Assembly: GCF_000733945.1 (NCBI RefSeq)
Contig: NZ_JPOL01000002.1
Location: 1,675,001 to 1,739,000, forward strand
Origin: Flavimarina sp. Hel_I_48
Lineage (GTDB): Bacteria > Bacteroidota > Bacteroidia > Flavobacteriales > Flavobacteriaceae
Direction: 5' to 3'
Length of the DNA stretch: 64,000 bases
This document shows, piece after piece, positions 33,514-43,841 of this stretch. Below the pieces are notes generated by a model. That model was not told where the DNA came from, ran no database searches, and saw only the letters and a list, made by a program, of their open reading frames with translations. Positions within the stretch are counted from its first letter, which is position 1; every line of letters starts with the position of its first letter. The translations under genes and the position numbers were made by a program.

Positions 33514-36279
33514 TTAGAAGTTAAAACGGAAACTAGCATTCCATGTTCTTCCAAATCCGAAATATACACGGTTGCTGGTAGAGATACCATCATACGTAGG
33601 GTCACCTGCATCAGCAAAAACATTAGTATCAGATTCTGAAATATATGTTTTATCAAGAATATTATTCATGTTAAAACGAAAGCTCATGTTCTTATCTAAG
33701 AAAGGTAGATTGAAAGATAGCCCAGCATCCAGAAGACCAAAAGAAGGCAATTTAAGTGCACCTTGCTCTGTAACATCAGTAGCGTCATAAGCTGCGTACA
33801 AGTTATCAGCAAAACGATAATTTGCATCTACTGATAAGGTTTTATAGATTCTATAATCTGCACCTATAGCAGCAGTAAGTTGAGCTGCGTCGCCTACCTT
33901 AACACCATTTAAGGGCAATATCTCAGTAACCTGGTTTCCATTAGCATCTAGTAATGGCTGGCTACTATTATCTAAGAAAAATGCGGTAACATCATTCTTA
34001 TATTCCCAATCCCCTACAGAAAGCATTCCATTTATACCTAAACGATCTGTAGGTCTTGCAGTAAAATCTAGCTCTACGCCGTAATGTACCTGAGTAATAT
34101 CGCGTACGTTCGCACTACCTGTAATACCTTCTTCATTAGCGGTATTTGTTGTTTCGTAACGATTTGCCCAGCTTGTACGGTAGGCATTTAGATTTGCCCT
34201 GAATCCATTTGTACGAAATCCATAACCTATTTCAGTCCCTATAACTTCTTCATTTTCTAAATCAACATTTAAAATGTTTTGGTTATTAGGATAAACAGCA
34301 TCAAACAATGGCTGCTTAGAATAATATCCTCCATTGGCAAATACATTGTGCTTTTCATCTATATTCCAATTTATACCACCTTTAATGTTACCCCCAAGTC
34401 TGTTTTCAACATCTGTTTCCTGAATTGGGTTACTATCAAGATAAAGAAATTCGTCAATGCGTTGAAAACCTTGATTTGATAAAGATCCCTGAACAAAAAG
34501 AGTTACATCGTTAAGATCATATTCTGCCTGAGTAAAGAAACCATACCAGCCAACTTTGCCTTCACTGTAATAATCTATCTTTTCTTCATCATCTATACTC
34601 TTGAAAACATTTAAACTGTTACTTATGGTAGGAGCATACGTTTTAGTTAAAAAACGGTATGGGTCATTTACATTATCATTATCCACATATACATCTGCAC
34701 CCATAAGATCTACCAGTCTTCTATAGTGAAAACCTGTATATTGCCTTAAATCGATACCAAAGTCAAGGGTAAGTCTCTCACCAATCATAGTCTCAAAATT
34801 GGATATTAATCCAAACCAGTTATGTGAGTTTACTGATGAACGCTGAGATATACCATTTTGAGCACCGTAAATATGGTCGCCATCTTCCACGTTATCATTG
34901 GGAGATGGGTAACTGTTACCATTTACAAAAGCTCCCTGATAAGCACCGTCGCCACCATTATAACCTTCTCGATTTAAGCCGAGGCCCTGACCAGAGTTAA
35001 AGGCGAAAATACCATCAATAGGTACAAGACCGTTATTTACTTTTTCCAATTGAAATGATTGTCCACCATCAATTCGACCTATAGAGCCTATGGAACCCCC
35101 TCTACCTAATGAAGCGTACGCTGAAGTATTAAGTTTTGACTTGTCAGAAATTTTCCAGTCCCAGGACAAAGAAGCAATAGGTTTGTGATAGAAGTTCCCA
35201 CCAAAAGTGAATTCTTTTCCATTTCTTAATCCATAATCACTATTGTATTTTATTCTTGGATCTACGCCATTGCCATACCGAATATAATCTGCAATAGAAG
35301 GCGCAAAGCTTCGCTGGTTATGCTGTTGTGGAGCACCGGTTACCATAAAGTTGAAATCGTGGGTAGCATTTGGTCTAAAACCTACGCCTATATAATAATT
35401 GTAGCCTTCAAAAGATGTCCCATCCACATAACCTGTACCTGCAGTCCTACTAAAAAGGAATGAACCTGACCAGCCGCTTTCGCTAAGTCCCGTATTATAA
35501 GAAGCAACTGTTTTTAAATAGTCGTTATTTCCTACGGAAGAACTGGCAAAACCACCTTCTTCACGATCTGCAGAACGTGTAACTACATTTATGGTACCAC
35601 CAACAGAAGAAACAGTAAGTTTTGATGAACCAAGACCACGTTGTACCTGTATGGCTGAAGCAACATCTGATAAACCTGCCCAGTTACTCCAGTAAACCGA
35701 ACCATTCTCCATATCATTAACGGGGATACCGTTGATCATTACAGCTGAATTTCGAGTGTCAAAACCTCGTATATTGATTCTCGCGTCACCAAAACCACCA
35801 CCTTGCTTAGTTGCATAAATAGAAGGTGTATTGTTAAGGATCTCCGGAAATTCCTGAGCTCCTAATTTTTCCTGTATTTCAGCAGCGCGTATGGTTGAAA
35901 CTGCAACGGGGGTTTTTCTATCCTTGGCGATATCAACAACACCAGTTACAACAACCTCATCAAGTGCATCGGCATCAGCTGAAAGTGTAGTCGTCCCTAA
36001 ATCTACTGTTTGATTTGAAGTAACTTGAAATTCAATCTCCTGACTTTTGAAACCTACATAAGAAACTCTTATTGTTCCATTAGATTGAGCAACGTTAAGT
36101 GTGTATTCACCATCAAAGTTTGTCGTAGTACCATTTGTTGTACCGTTAACAATCACATTCACACCCGGAAGTGGCATGCGCTGATCATCAACTACGGTAC
36201 CGGTAATCTTACCCTGCGCAATGGCCATAAAGCTCATCAAGAGACAAGCAAGAACCATTAAACTAGTAATTTTTTTCAT
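33514..36279 (-). CDS. TonB-dependent outer-membrane receptor with CarboxypepD-like N-domain
   Basis: 921 residues. Signal peptide MKKITSLMVLACLLMSFMAIA; then a carboxypeptidase-regulatory-like beta domain (KITGTVVDDQRMPLPGVNV, residues 24-42, through YVGFKSQEI); plug domain with EVVVTGVVDIAKDRKTPVAVS, INIRGFDTRNSAVMINGIP and RGLGSSKLTVSSVGGTINVV; and a long beta-barrel ending in the aromatic NASFRFNF. Energised by TonB to import a large or scarce substrate. No SusD homologue is adjacent, so it is not a standard polysaccharide-utilisation pair; substrate unknown. Single-gene transcript with its own terminator. Confidence 0.94.
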   Translation of the reverse strand: MKKITSLMVLACLLMSFMAIAQGKITGTVVDDQRMPLPGVNVIVNGTTNGTTTNFDGEYTLNVAQSNGTIRVSYVGFKSQEIEFQVTSNQTVDLGTTTLSADADALDEVVVTGVVDIAKDRKTPVAVSTIRAAEIQEKLGAQEFPEILNNTPSIYATKQGGGFGDARINIRGFDTRNSAVMINGIPVNDMENGSVYWSNWAGLSDVASAIQVQRGLGSSKLTVSSVGGTINVVTRSADREEGGFASSSVGNNDYLKTVASYNTGLSESGWSGSFLFSRTAGTGYVDGTSFEGYNYYIGVGFRPNATHDFNFMVTGAPQQHNQRSFAPSIADYIRYGNGVDPRIKYNSDYGLRNGKEFTFGGNFYHKPIASLSWDWKISDKSKLNTSAYASLGRGGSIGSIGRIDGGQSFQLEKVNNGLVPIDGIFAFNSGQGLGLNREGYNGGDGAYQGAFVNGNSYPSPNDNVEDGDHIYGAQNGISQRSSVNSHNWFGLISNFETMIGERLTLDFGIDLRQYTGFHYRRLVDLMGADVYVDNDNVNDPYRFLTKTYAPTISNSLNVFKSIDDEEKIDYYSEGKVGWYGFFTQAEYDLNDVTLFVQGSLSNQGFQRIDEFLYLDSNPIQETDVENRLGGNIKGGINWNIDEKHNVFANGGYYSKQPLFDAVYPNNQNILNVDLENEEVIGTEIGYGFRTNGFRANLNAYRTSWANRYETTNTANEEGITGSANVRDITQVHYGVELDFTARPTDRLGINGMLSVGDWEYKNDVTAFFLDNSSQPLLDANGNQVTEILPLNGVKVGDAAQLTAAIGADYRIYKTLSVDANYRFADNLYAAYDATDVTEQGALKLPSFGLLDAGLSFNLPFLDKNMSFRFNMNNILDKTYISESDTNVFADAGDPTYDGISTSNRVYFGFGRTWNASFRFNF

Positions 36280-36374
36280 AGGTATTTATTTAGTAATTAG
36301 TTTAACGCAAAATTGGGATTATCTATCAGTATTAATATTAAGAGAATGTTAAGAAAGAGAAAATTATCACCTAT

Positions 36375-36434
36375 TTGTATAAATTATAAACAGCCTATAA
36401 TCTATTGACTATAGGCTGTTTATAATTTATACAA
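36375..36434. repeat. Perfect 25-bp inverted repeat downstream of pgi
   Basis: Left arm 36375-36399 and right arm 36410-36434 are exact reverse complements, separated by 10 bp (36400-36409). The arm core is AAACAGCCTATA. This is much longer than the other terminators here and lacks a clear T-run. It lies 18 bp downstream of the pgi stop and may act as its terminator or as an mRNA-stabilising stem. Confidence 0.85.
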
Positions 36435-36452
36435 CGTTTTTCTTAAAGTTTT

Positions 36453-38099
36453 TTACCCTTTAAAATAGTTAATAAGTGCAGTTGTTGAACTATCATGTTT
36501 CGCAATATCATCCCCATTAATATCTTTTAAAACATTCTTGGCAAGTTGCTTTCCTAATTCCACGCCCCACTGATCAAAACTGAATATATTCCACAGCATT
36601 CCTTCAACGAAAATCTTGCTTTCATACATAGCTATCAATGCTCCAAAACTTTCCGGAGTCAATTTATTGATCAAGATGGAGTTTGTAGGCTTATTCCCTT
36701 CAAATACCTTGAATGGCGCAAGCTTGTCTATTTCCGTACCGGCCATTCCAGTATCTTTTAATTCTTTGCGCACTTCTACTTCGGTTTTACCGGTCATCAG
36801 CGCTTCGGTCTGGGCAAGATAATTAGCCATTAACTTGTTATGGTGGTCCTGATCGCCGTGAAGCGATTCTTTATAACCAATAAAGTCTGTAGGAATAATT
36901 TTTGTTCCCTGGTGAATCAACTGGAAAAACGCATGTTGCGAATTAGTCCCTGGCTCTCCCCAAATAATGGTTCCCGTCTGATAATCTACAGGATCACCGT
37001 TTTGATCTACGCTCTTACCATTACTTTCCATTGTGGCTTGCTGTAAATAAGCAGGTAAACGGTGTAAATATTGCGTGTAAGGAATAATAGCCTCACTTTC
37101 AGCTTTGAAAAAATTGTTGTACCAAACGGTCAATAAAGCCAGTGTGACCGGGATATTTTTATCAAAGTCACTGTTCTTGAAATGCTCATCCATTGCATGC
37201 GCACCTTTGAGGAAAGATTCAAAATTATTGTATCCCACAGAGATAGCAATGGTCAAACCTACCGCACTCCAGATCGAGAAACGGCCTCCAACCCAGTCCC
37301 ACATTGTGAAGATATTTTCTTCGGCAATTCCAAATTCTTTAACTGCTTCCAAATTTGTGGATACCGCAACAAAATGCTTTGCGACATCTTTCTGACGGTC
37401 TTCACCGGGCTGTGCATTTTTCCTGATGAACCAATTGCGTGCCGTGTTTGCATTAGAAAGGGTCTCCTGGGTTGTAAAACTCTTGGAAACTACTACAAAA
37501 AGTGTGGTTTCTGGATTGAGCTTTTGAAGGTTTTCATGCACATGATCGCCATCTACATTCGAAATAAAATGAATGTTGAGGTGATTCTTATAGTAGGCAA
37601 GCGCTTCGGTCACCATGTCTGGACCTAAATCTGAACCACCAATACCAATATTCACAACATCTGTGATCGCCTTACCGGTAAAACCCTTGTGGCTACCACT
37701 TATTATTGTTTCAGAAAAGTTTTTGATTTTTTGCTTTGTTTCATTGATTTCATCAACGATATTTTCTCCATCTACAGTAATCTTTGCATCTGCTGGCGCG
37801 CGCAAAGCTGTGTGCATTACTGCTCGACCTTCAGTTTCATTGATAACCTCACCGCCAAAATAAGCATCTAGCGCTTCCCCTAACTTCATTTCTTTTGCAA
37901 AATCACGTAAGTGCTGCATGGTTTCTGCAGTGATTCGGTTTTTGCTATAATCCACATAAAAATCTTTCCATTTCAAGGTAAATTCCGCTGCGCGGTCCCC
38001 TTCCTGGAATAGTTTTTTCATCTGGGTGTCTTTTATGGCATCGTAATGCCCCAAAAGCTTTTTCCAGGATTCAGTTTTAGTTGGGTTTATTTTGTTCAT
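36453..38099 (-). CDS. pgi: Glucose-6-phosphate isomerase
   Basis: Interconverts glucose-6-phosphate and fructose-6-phosphate. 548 residues, normal bacterial length. Signature regions: [16 protein letters not shown] (about 151-166), [31 protein letters not shown] with the phosphate site, the catalytic Glu region in [20 protein letters not shown] and the Lys near the C-terminus in [12 protein letters not shown]. The start is 2 bp after the stop of the M23 lipoprotein gene, so the two are co-transcribed. Confidence 0.97.
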   Translation of the reverse strand: MNKINPTKTESWKKLLGHYDAIKDTQMKKLFQEGDRAAEFTLKWKDFYVDYSKNRITAETMQHLRDFAKEMKLGEALDAYFGGEVINETEGRAVMHTALRAPADAKITVDGENIVDEINETKQKIKNFSETIISGSHKGFTGKAITDVVNIGIGGSDLGPDMVTEALAYYKNHLNIHFISNVDGDHVHENLQKLNPETTLFVVVSKSFTTQETLSNANTARNWFIRKNAQPGEDRQKDVAKHFVAVSTNLEAVKEFGIAEENIFTMWDWVGGRFSIWSAVGLTIAISVGYNNFESFLKGAHAMDEHFKNSDFDKNIPVTLALLTVWYNNFFKAESEAIIPYTQYLHRLPAYLQQATMESNGKSVDQNGDPVDYQTGTIIWGEPGTNSQHAFFQLIHQGTKIIPTDFIGYKESLHGDQDHHNKLMANYLAQTEALMTGKTEVEVRKELKDTGMAGTEIDKLAPFKVFEGNKPTNSILINKLTPESFGALIAMYESKIFVEGMLWNIFSFDQWGVELGKQLAKNVLKDINGDDIAKHDSSTTALINYFKG

Positions 38100-38101
38100 A
38101 A

Positions 38102-39343
38102 TTAAAGGGTTTCTTCAAAGTGAATTGCATCCAGCTCTTCTTTGAGCGGTGCAATATGATTATAAAAAGGTGTTCGCAAGGAATCTGCAAGCGGTTCTGC
38201 CGTGGGGAGATCTACCTTAAACGGGTCAACCTGTTTTCCGTTTTTCCAAAAGCGGTAGCAAACATGCGGCCCAGAGGTGTTTCCAGTCATTCCCACATAG
38301 CCTATGACATCCCCTTGCCTTACGTAATCGCCCACCTTTGCCTTACGCTTGCTCATGTGCAAATACTGGGTATCGTAGGTTGAATTATGCCTAATTTTGA
38401 CATAATTGCCATTTCCGCCGCGGTATTCTGAATTGATCACCGTACCGTCTGCCGTAGCCATAATGGGCGTTCCCACCGCACCGGCAAAGTCGGTGCCTTT
38501 ATGTGGGCGTATACGGTTTCCGTAAAAAGCGATACGACGTTTAAGGTTGTAGCGTGAGGATATACGGCTAAAGGAAAGTGGACCTTTTAAAAATGCCCTT
38601 CTAAGATTGTTAGCTTCTTCATCGTAATAATCCGTAAGGTTCTTGATCGAATCATTTTTAAAGCGAAATGCATAAATGGGATTCCCGCTGTACTCAAACC
38701 ACGAAGCCTTGATCTCGCCATAACCGGCAGGTATCGTATCGTTTATAAATTTCTCTGTATAGATTAGCTTAAAACGATCACCGGGTTGCAGGTGGAAAAA
38801 GTCTATGGTCCAAGCGTAAATATCAGACATTTTATAGACCAGGTTTACGCTTAGGCCCAGATCGTCAAACGTGGTAGAAAGATTGTTTGATATCTCGCCA
38901 TAAACCGTTTTTTCAACCAGTGTGACCGGTTTTTTTTCTTTTTTGGCAGATATGGAATCATTAAAATTTATCACCACATAATCTATGGCATTCTCCTCGT
39001 AAACAAAAGCCTGGGCTTTGTTAATGGAATCTTTAGCTTTGAAAAGTGTGTAAGGTGCGCCAAGACGTATGCGGCGCGTATCAAAAACCTCTTTTGTACT
39101 ATCTGTTATTTGCTGGATTTCGGCATAATCTATACCGTTATCAAAAAGGATTTTGCCGAAGCTGTCACCGGGGCGTACCGTATCTCGCAGAATTGTATAA
39201 TCATCTACGGTAAACCCATATTCTTTTACAATTTCTGGTTCTGAAACTGTTGCAAGTTCCTTTTTAGGTTTTGGCTTGGCTTTCTCCTCACAGGAATATA
39301 ACAGGATGGAAGAAAGCAAAACAATGTAAAAAAAATGCTTCAA
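38102..39343 (-). CDS. M23-family peptidoglycan endopeptidase, lipoprotein
   Basis: 413 residues. Lipoprotein signal [18 protein letters not shown] with Cys18. Middle LysM/OapA-like region with [17 protein letters not shown]-terminal LytM domain: zinc ligands in [15 protein letters not shown] (His, Asp), TQYLHMSK (catalytic His) and [18 protein letters not shown] (His). All are present, so an active cell-wall endopeptidase that opens the peptidoglycan mesh is expected. It is just upstream of pgi in one operon. Confidence 0.93.
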   Translation of the reverse strand: MKHFFYIVLLSSILLYSCEEKAKPKPKKELATVSEPEIVKEYGFTVDDYTILRDTVRPGDSFGKILFDNGIDYAEIQQITDSTKEVFDTRRIRLGAPYTLFKAKDSINKAQAFVYEENAIDYVVINFNDSISAKKEKKPVTLVEKTVYGEISNNLSTTFDDLGLSVNLVYKMSDIYAWTIDFFHLQPGDRFKLIYTEKFINDTIPAGYGEIKASWFEYSGNPIYAFRFKNDSIKNLTDYYDEEANNLRRAFLKGPLSFSRISSRYNLKRRIAFYGNRIRPHKGTDFAGAVGTPIMATADGTVINSEYRGGNGNYVKIRHNSTYDTQYLHMSKRKAKVGDYVRQGDVIGYVGMTGNTSGPHVCYRFWKNGKQVDPFKVDLPTAEPLADSLRTPFYNHIAPLKEELDAIHFEETL

Positions 39344-39371
39344 TGCGTTGGTCTTTTAAATGCTTATTTGG

Positions 39372-40334
39372 TTAGACTTCTTTGCCCCAGTTTTCAAGTT
39401 CTTCCGCGCTCCACAAACTGGGGAAAAAGACGCGTTTTTGATATTTGGGGTGCATGTATTTTGTCCATTCACTACCTCCGGTTGCTTCGAGCGGCTTTTT
39501 GCCCTGACTTAGATAGTGGCGTGCCGCTCCATAATGCGCCATGACCCACTTTATGTTAACGGTATGATCATAATGCCGCATGGCCGCTTGCAGTTGGGGA
39601 TCCTGTTGCGCTTCCTGGGGCAGCGTCCTGAACTTAGAATACAAATTTACATTTTTAAATGTTTTTATATAACGCAGCAAAGACCCTTTATATTTTTGCT
39701 CAAATTCCTGTAATGTGTAGGTTTTTTTTCCTGTAGAAAAATCTTTCCCGGCCGCTTGCCAGTACAGGTGCTCAAATGCTTCGTCGTAAAACACATCCTC
39801 CCATCGCTGTTCCCTGGCAAACTTTTCAGAAAAATCTTTACGGAAGCGATTATCTATAAGGTTGATGAGTTCTGTGCTCGCAAATTCAATCTGCCTGTAC
39901 TGCGCACTTTGAAATCCACTTGCCGGACTCAAGGTACGCCGGAATTTCAAATATTGCTCCATGTCCATACCTTCTCCCATGATCGTAAAAGAAGCCGTTA
40001 ACATGTCAAAATACCGACTAATTCTACCCAATTTTGAGGTAAAAAAGGCAGTTTTTAGTACTTCTACATCTGCAATTTGCTGCAGTTCCCACAAAATCAT
40101 TTTAAAAAGGAGCTCATTGATCTGATGGTACATTATAAAAACCATCTCATCTGGCAAAATAGTACGCTGCACCTGAAGGTTTAGTAGGGCATCAGTTTGA
40201 ATATAATCCCAGTAATTGATAGGTTTTGCATGTACCAGCCCTTCAAGTTGATGTTCTAGTGGCTGCCCTATTTCCTGAAATTTTTCTGAGAGTTCCCCTA
40301 ATTGTTGCGCTACCGAAGGTTTATAAGTACCCAT
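39372..40334 (-). CDS. kynA: Tryptophan 2,3-dioxygenase-family protein
   Basis: 320-residue, heme-dependent dioxygenase family opening the indole ring of tryptophan to N-formylkynurenine. Matching motifs: INYWDYIQTDALLNLQ (about 38-53), EMVFIMYHQINELLFK near 63-78 with the distal-pocket His, RRTLSPASGFQSAQYRQIE and the substrate loop TGGSEWTKYM. It diverges from classical enzymes around the proximal His (MAHYGAARHYL), so the substrate might not be tryptophan alone. In a leftward run with DUF3108 (4-bp gap) and the tyrosine-catabolic genes hppD and hmgA upstream. No kynureninase genes are in the window. Confidence 0.86.
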   Translation of the reverse strand: MGTYKPSVAQQLGELSEKFQEIGQPLEHQLEGLVHAKPINYWDYIQTDALLNLQVQRTILPDEMVFIMYHQINELLFKMILWELQQIADVEVLKTAFFTSKLGRISRYFDMLTASFTIMGEGMDMEQYLKFRRTLSPASGFQSAQYRQIEFASTELINLIDNRFRKDFSEKFAREQRWEDVFYDEAFEHLYWQAAGKDFSTGKKTYTLQEFEQKYKGSLLRYIKTFKNVNLYSKFRTLPQEAQQDPQLQAAMRHYDHTVNIKWVMAHYGAARHYLSQGKKPLEATGGSEWTKYMHPKYQKRVFFPSLWSAEELENWGKEV

Positions 40335-40337
40335 TAA

Positions 40338-41120
40338 TTAATCTTGAATGATATAAAATGGATGCTTCAATCCCTTGTATGCATCCAGATCTGCTTTAAG
40401 TGATCCTACGGCAAGTTCTGCCTTGATGCGCAAAGGTATTTTATTTTTATCAGCGCTTACCCATAAAGTAAGACTTTCCTTCTCTTTAAACACCCGGCCC
40501 GCTTGTACAAGTGGTCTAAATACAAGTGCCTCTACATTACCAAATTTTGTGCTTATCGTCTCCCGTCCCAAAAATCGCAGGCTAAACTGAAAGTTTTCTT
40601 CATCAAAAAACATATCCAGACGCGTTTCCTTTCCTTCTTCAAGATCGTTGATATCAATTTTGTCCCTGAGAAAATAAAACGAAGAAATCATGTCGTGAAC
40701 AGATGCCGGGGTATCATAAGTCGTATGCTTGTTATGTTTTTTATCAAAAACATACGCTTTCTTGCGTTGTTGATCAAAATCAATGATCTTGTCCTTGGTG
40801 TGACCACCTTCATCAATTTTACGAACAAAACGATGGGGCAAAATAGTTTCTTTATCTATATAGGTTTCGTAATAATCTTCTACACTAAAAAACAATTTGG
40901 TCATTCCTGTTGTAGTACCCTCTCCCTTGATGTGGTAAACGGGCTTATTCTTATAGCGCTCATTCACTACCGAAAGTGTGGCTTCACCGGCTTTAAACCA
41001 CCCACTATAGCTCAACCGGAATTTAAACCATTCCCCACCTTCAAAAGCCGGCTCCTGCGCGGGCGAACTCCAGGCAGTGAAGAGCGTTATCAATATTACT
41101 AGAAACTGGTTCATTACCAT
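40338..41120 (-). CDS. DUF3108 secreted protein
   Basis: About 260 residues with a signal peptide (MVMNQFLVILITLFTAWSSPA, cleavage around AQE). Conserved DUF3108 features: FRLSYSGWFKAGEATL and YHIKGEGTTTGMTKLFF, and a predicted beta-rich fold. Function is not known. Start either ATG 41120 or 41114. The stop is 4 bp before the dioxygenase start, so the pair is coupled. A 198-bp gap with no recognisable promoter lies between it and hppD. Confidence 0.82.
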   Translation of the reverse strand: MVMNQFLVILITLFTAWSSPAQEPAFEGGEWFKFRLSYSGWFKAGEATLSVVNERYKNKPVYHIKGEGTTTGMTKLFFSVEDYYETYIDKETILPHRFVRKIDEGGHTKDKIIDFDQQRKKAYVFDKKHNKHTTYDTPASVHDMISSFYFLRDKIDINDLEEGKETRLDMFFDEENFQFSLRFLGRETISTKFGNVEALVFRPLVQAGRVFKEKESLTLWVSADKNKIPLRIKAELAVGSLKADLDAYKGLKHPFYIIQD

Positions 41121-41318
41121 ATCATTTTGGGGTTTTCAAGTATAATTACAAGAGTTGTTCCAAATTTTACTGAAATGGAAAAAAACTGGGTTCTGCAAAT
41201 CAAATCTGTTCTTATAAATTCAAACGAAGCTAAGGCGATAACCTCACTACATATTCTAACGCATTGATCACGATACCTATTGTTAGCTTCTAAAAATGGC
41301 TTTTAAATCTTTACGGAA

Positions 41319-42479
41319 TTATAAAGTCCCGCGTTGCTCCTGTTCCCGTTCTATAGATTCAAATAATGCCTTAAAATTACCCGCACCGAAGCCTTTTGCA
41401 CCCATACGCTGTATAATCTCAAAAAACAAGGTAGGCCTGTCCTGTAATGGTTTAGTAAAAATCTGAAGCAAATATCCTTCTTCATCTGCGTCTACAAGTA
41501 TAGAAAGCTCCTGCAATCTATTCAGGTCTTCCTTCATGCGATCCATGTGTGAACCCAGCCTACGGGGAATATCATCATAATAGGCCTGTGGCGGTGGCGG
41601 CAAAAACTCTACGCCGCGTGCTTTAAGATCTGCAACCGTATTTACGATATCATCTGTGGCAACGGCAAGATGCTGTATGCCGGGACCTTCATAAAAGTCC
41701 AGGTATTCTTCTATCTGTGATTTTTTTACACCTTCTGCGGGTTCGTTGATAGGGAATTTGATGCGGCCATTGCCGTTGCTCATTACTTTGCTCATCAAAG
41801 CGGAATACTCTGTGGTAATTTGCTTGTCATCAAAGGTTAGGAAATTGACAAAACCCATCACGTCCTCATACCATTTTACCCAGGTATTCATCTCTCCCCA
41901 ACCTACATTTCCCACCATGTGGTCTATATATTTTAGCCCTGTAGGTTCCGGATTGTAATCTGACTCCCACTTGCGGAAACCGGGTAAAAACCCACCTTCA
42001 TAATTTTTTCTTTCCACAAACATGTGAACGGTTTCTCCATAGGTGTAAATACCAGCTCGTACTACCTCACCATGTTCATCCTGTTCAACTTTGGGCTCCA
42101 TAAAAGGTTTTGCGCCTCTCTTCGTGGTTTCTTCAAATGCGATGCGCGCGTCATCTACCCAGAGCGCCACGATTTTGACACCATCTCCATGCTTTACGAT
42201 ATGCTCATTAATAGCTGAATTGCTATTCAATGGCGAAGTAAGCACCAAGCGGATTTTATCTTGCTTAAGCACATAACTCACGCGGTCTTTTTGACCAGTT
42301 TCCAGACCGCTGTACGCATGCGATTGAAAACCAAAAGCCGTTTTATAAAAATGAGCGGCCTGCTTGGCATTGCCCACATAAAATTCAACATAATCAGTTC
42401 CTAAGAGCGGAAGGAAATCCTGCGCGCCCTTAAATATTTTTTCCAGTCCGTAATCAACGGATTTTAAGTCTTTGCTCAT
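41319..42479 (-). CDS. hppD: 4-hydroxyphenylpyruvate dioxygenase
   Basis: Converts 4-hydroxyphenylpyruvate to homogentisate (tyrosine and phenylalanine breakdown). 386 residues, two glyoxalase-like halves. The Fe(II) ligands are visible in YIDHMVGNVG (His), GIQHLAVATDDI (His) and FFEIIQR (Glu); the C-terminal helix gate has GAKGFGAGNFKALFESIE. Length and motifs are normal. Next upstream gene, 40 bp away, is homogentisate dioxygenase, which uses its product. Confidence 0.95.
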   Translation of the reverse strand: MSKDLKSVDYGLEKIFKGAQDFLPLLGTDYVEFYVGNAKQAAHFYKTAFGFQSHAYSGLETGQKDRVSYVLKQDKIRLVLTSPLNSNSAINEHIVKHGDGVKIVALWVDDARIAFEETTKRGAKPFMEPKVEQDEHGEVVRAGIYTYGETVHMFVERKNYEGGFLPGFRKWESDYNPEPTGLKYIDHMVGNVGWGEMNTWVKWYEDVMGFVNFLTFDDKQITTEYSALMSKVMSNGNGRIKFPINEPAEGVKKSQIEEYLDFYEGPGIQHLAVATDDIVNTVADLKARGVEFLPPPPQAYYDDIPRRLGSHMDRMKEDLNRLQELSILVDADEEGYLLQIFTKPLQDRPTLFFEIIQRMGAKGFGAGNFKALFESIEREQEQRGTL

Positions 42480-42519
42480 AATTAATTTATTCTATTCTAA
42501 ATTATTTGATAGCAGCTAA

Positions 42520-43728
42520 TTATTTAGCTCCTACTTCTGGCGGTGGCGGGCCGTCTTCACCTTTTTTTGCGGGCCCTAACCACGATTTGTAGTATTCTTC
42601 ATCTGCAATGGGCATGGCATCTTCACAAATTTGTAAAGGTTTAAAGGTGTCTACCATTACCGCAAGTTCTTCGGTTTCCGTTTTACCTATACTTCGTTCT
42701 ACAGATCCCGGGTGCGGCCCATGCGGGATGCCGGCTGGGTGCAGGGAAACATGACCGGGCTCAATATCGTTTCGGCTCATAAAATCACCATCTACATAAT
42801 ATAAAACCTCATCACTGTCTATATTGCTGTGGTTGTATGGAGCGGGAATGGATTCTGGATGGTAATCGTATTTTCTGGGACAAAAGGAACAAACCACAAA
42901 TGCATCTGTCTCAAACGTCTGATGTACCGGTGGCGGCTGGTGAATGCGACCGGTAATGGGTTCAAAATCATGAATGGAAAAGGCGTATGGATAATTATAC
43001 CCGTCATAGCCTACGACATCAAAGGGATGTGTAGCATAGGTGAGTTCAAAAATCTCATCCTGTTTCTTGATTTTAATCAGAAAATCACCTTTTTCATCAT
43101 TGGTTTCGAGTTCGTAAGGCCGTCTTAGGTCACGTTCGCAAAATGGAGCATGCTCCAGCAGCTGGCCAAACCAATTTCTATATCTCTTTGGGGTGTAAAT
43201 GGGTCGGCGGGACTCTACAATAAACAACCGGTTGTCCTCGCCCTCAAAATCCATTTTATAAATCGTACCCCGTGGAATCACGAGATAATCCCCATATTTA
43301 AAATCCAGGTTTCCCAGATGGGTTCGCAATTTCCCTTTGCCACGATGTACAAAGATCAACTCATCCGCATCGCTGTTTTTATAAAAGTAATCTGAAGTGC
43401 TTTGTTTCGGCGCAGCCAGAATAATCGTGCAATCACTGTTCGTGAGAATTGGTTTTCTGCTTTTTAGAAAATCCTGTTCAGGCTTGATCTCAAAACCGCG
43501 AAAGCGATATGATTGTATATGGTTCTCCTTAGCGACTTTCGGTTTCACGCTATATCCTTCTTTGAGCTGCTTTACCTGGGTAGGACGATGCTCATGGTAC
43601 ATATTAGAATACATACCTTCAAAACCGATGGTGCCAAAAAGCTGCTCATAGTAAAGGTCACCATTGGGCTTTCTAAACTGCGTATGTCTTTTATGTGGGA
43701 TTTTACCTAATTTATGATAGAAAGGCAT
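42520..43728 (-). CDS. hmgA: Homogentisate 1,2-dioxygenase
   Basis: Opens the ring of homogentisate to maleylacetoacetate. 402 residues, cupin-type enzyme. VHRGKGKLRTHLGNLDFKYG gives the N-terminal jelly roll, IPRGTIYKM follows, and the active site is seen in HQTFETDAFVVCSF, PAPYNHSNIDSDEVLYY and HPAGIPHGPHPG, with the iron-binding His and Glu residues. Pairs with hppD (40 bp downstream). The fumarylacetoacetase and isomerase genes of the pathway are not in the window. Confidence 0.94.
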   Translation of the reverse strand: MPFYHKLGKIPHKRHTQFRKPNGDLYYEQLFGTIGFEGMYSNMYHEHRPTQVKQLKEGYSVKPKVAKENHIQSYRFRGFEIKPEQDFLKSRKPILTNSDCTIILAAPKQSTSDYFYKNSDADELIFVHRGKGKLRTHLGNLDFKYGDYLVIPRGTIYKMDFEGEDNRLFIVESRRPIYTPKRYRNWFGQLLEHAPFCERDLRRPYELETNDEKGDFLIKIKKQDEIFELTYATHPFDVVGYDGYNYPYAFSIHDFEPITGRIHQPPPVHQTFETDAFVVCSFCPRKYDYHPESIPAPYNHSNIDSDEVLYYVDGDFMSRNDIEPGHVSLHPAGIPHGPHPGSVERSIGKTETEELAVMVDTFKPLQICEDAMPIADEEYYKSWLGPAKKGEDGPPPPEVGAK

Positions 43729-43841
43729 AATTTTATTTTTATGAAATTAAAAATACGGCTCTAATTTTATAATATTCCTTAAAAAATGCCATATTTTAAT
43801 CAGATATTGAGAAATATAAGCAAAAATCAGTCAATATTTTC

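Noticed and set aside
33514..36279. Polysaccharide utilisation locus
   Set aside because: No SusD, glycoside hydrolase or sulfatase adjacent to the TonB receptor; the chitinase is more than 20 kb away.
41175..41267. 30-residue rightward ORF between DUF3108 and hppD
   Set aside because: Short, no recognisable feature or promoter, and the only small ORF in an AT-rich gap.
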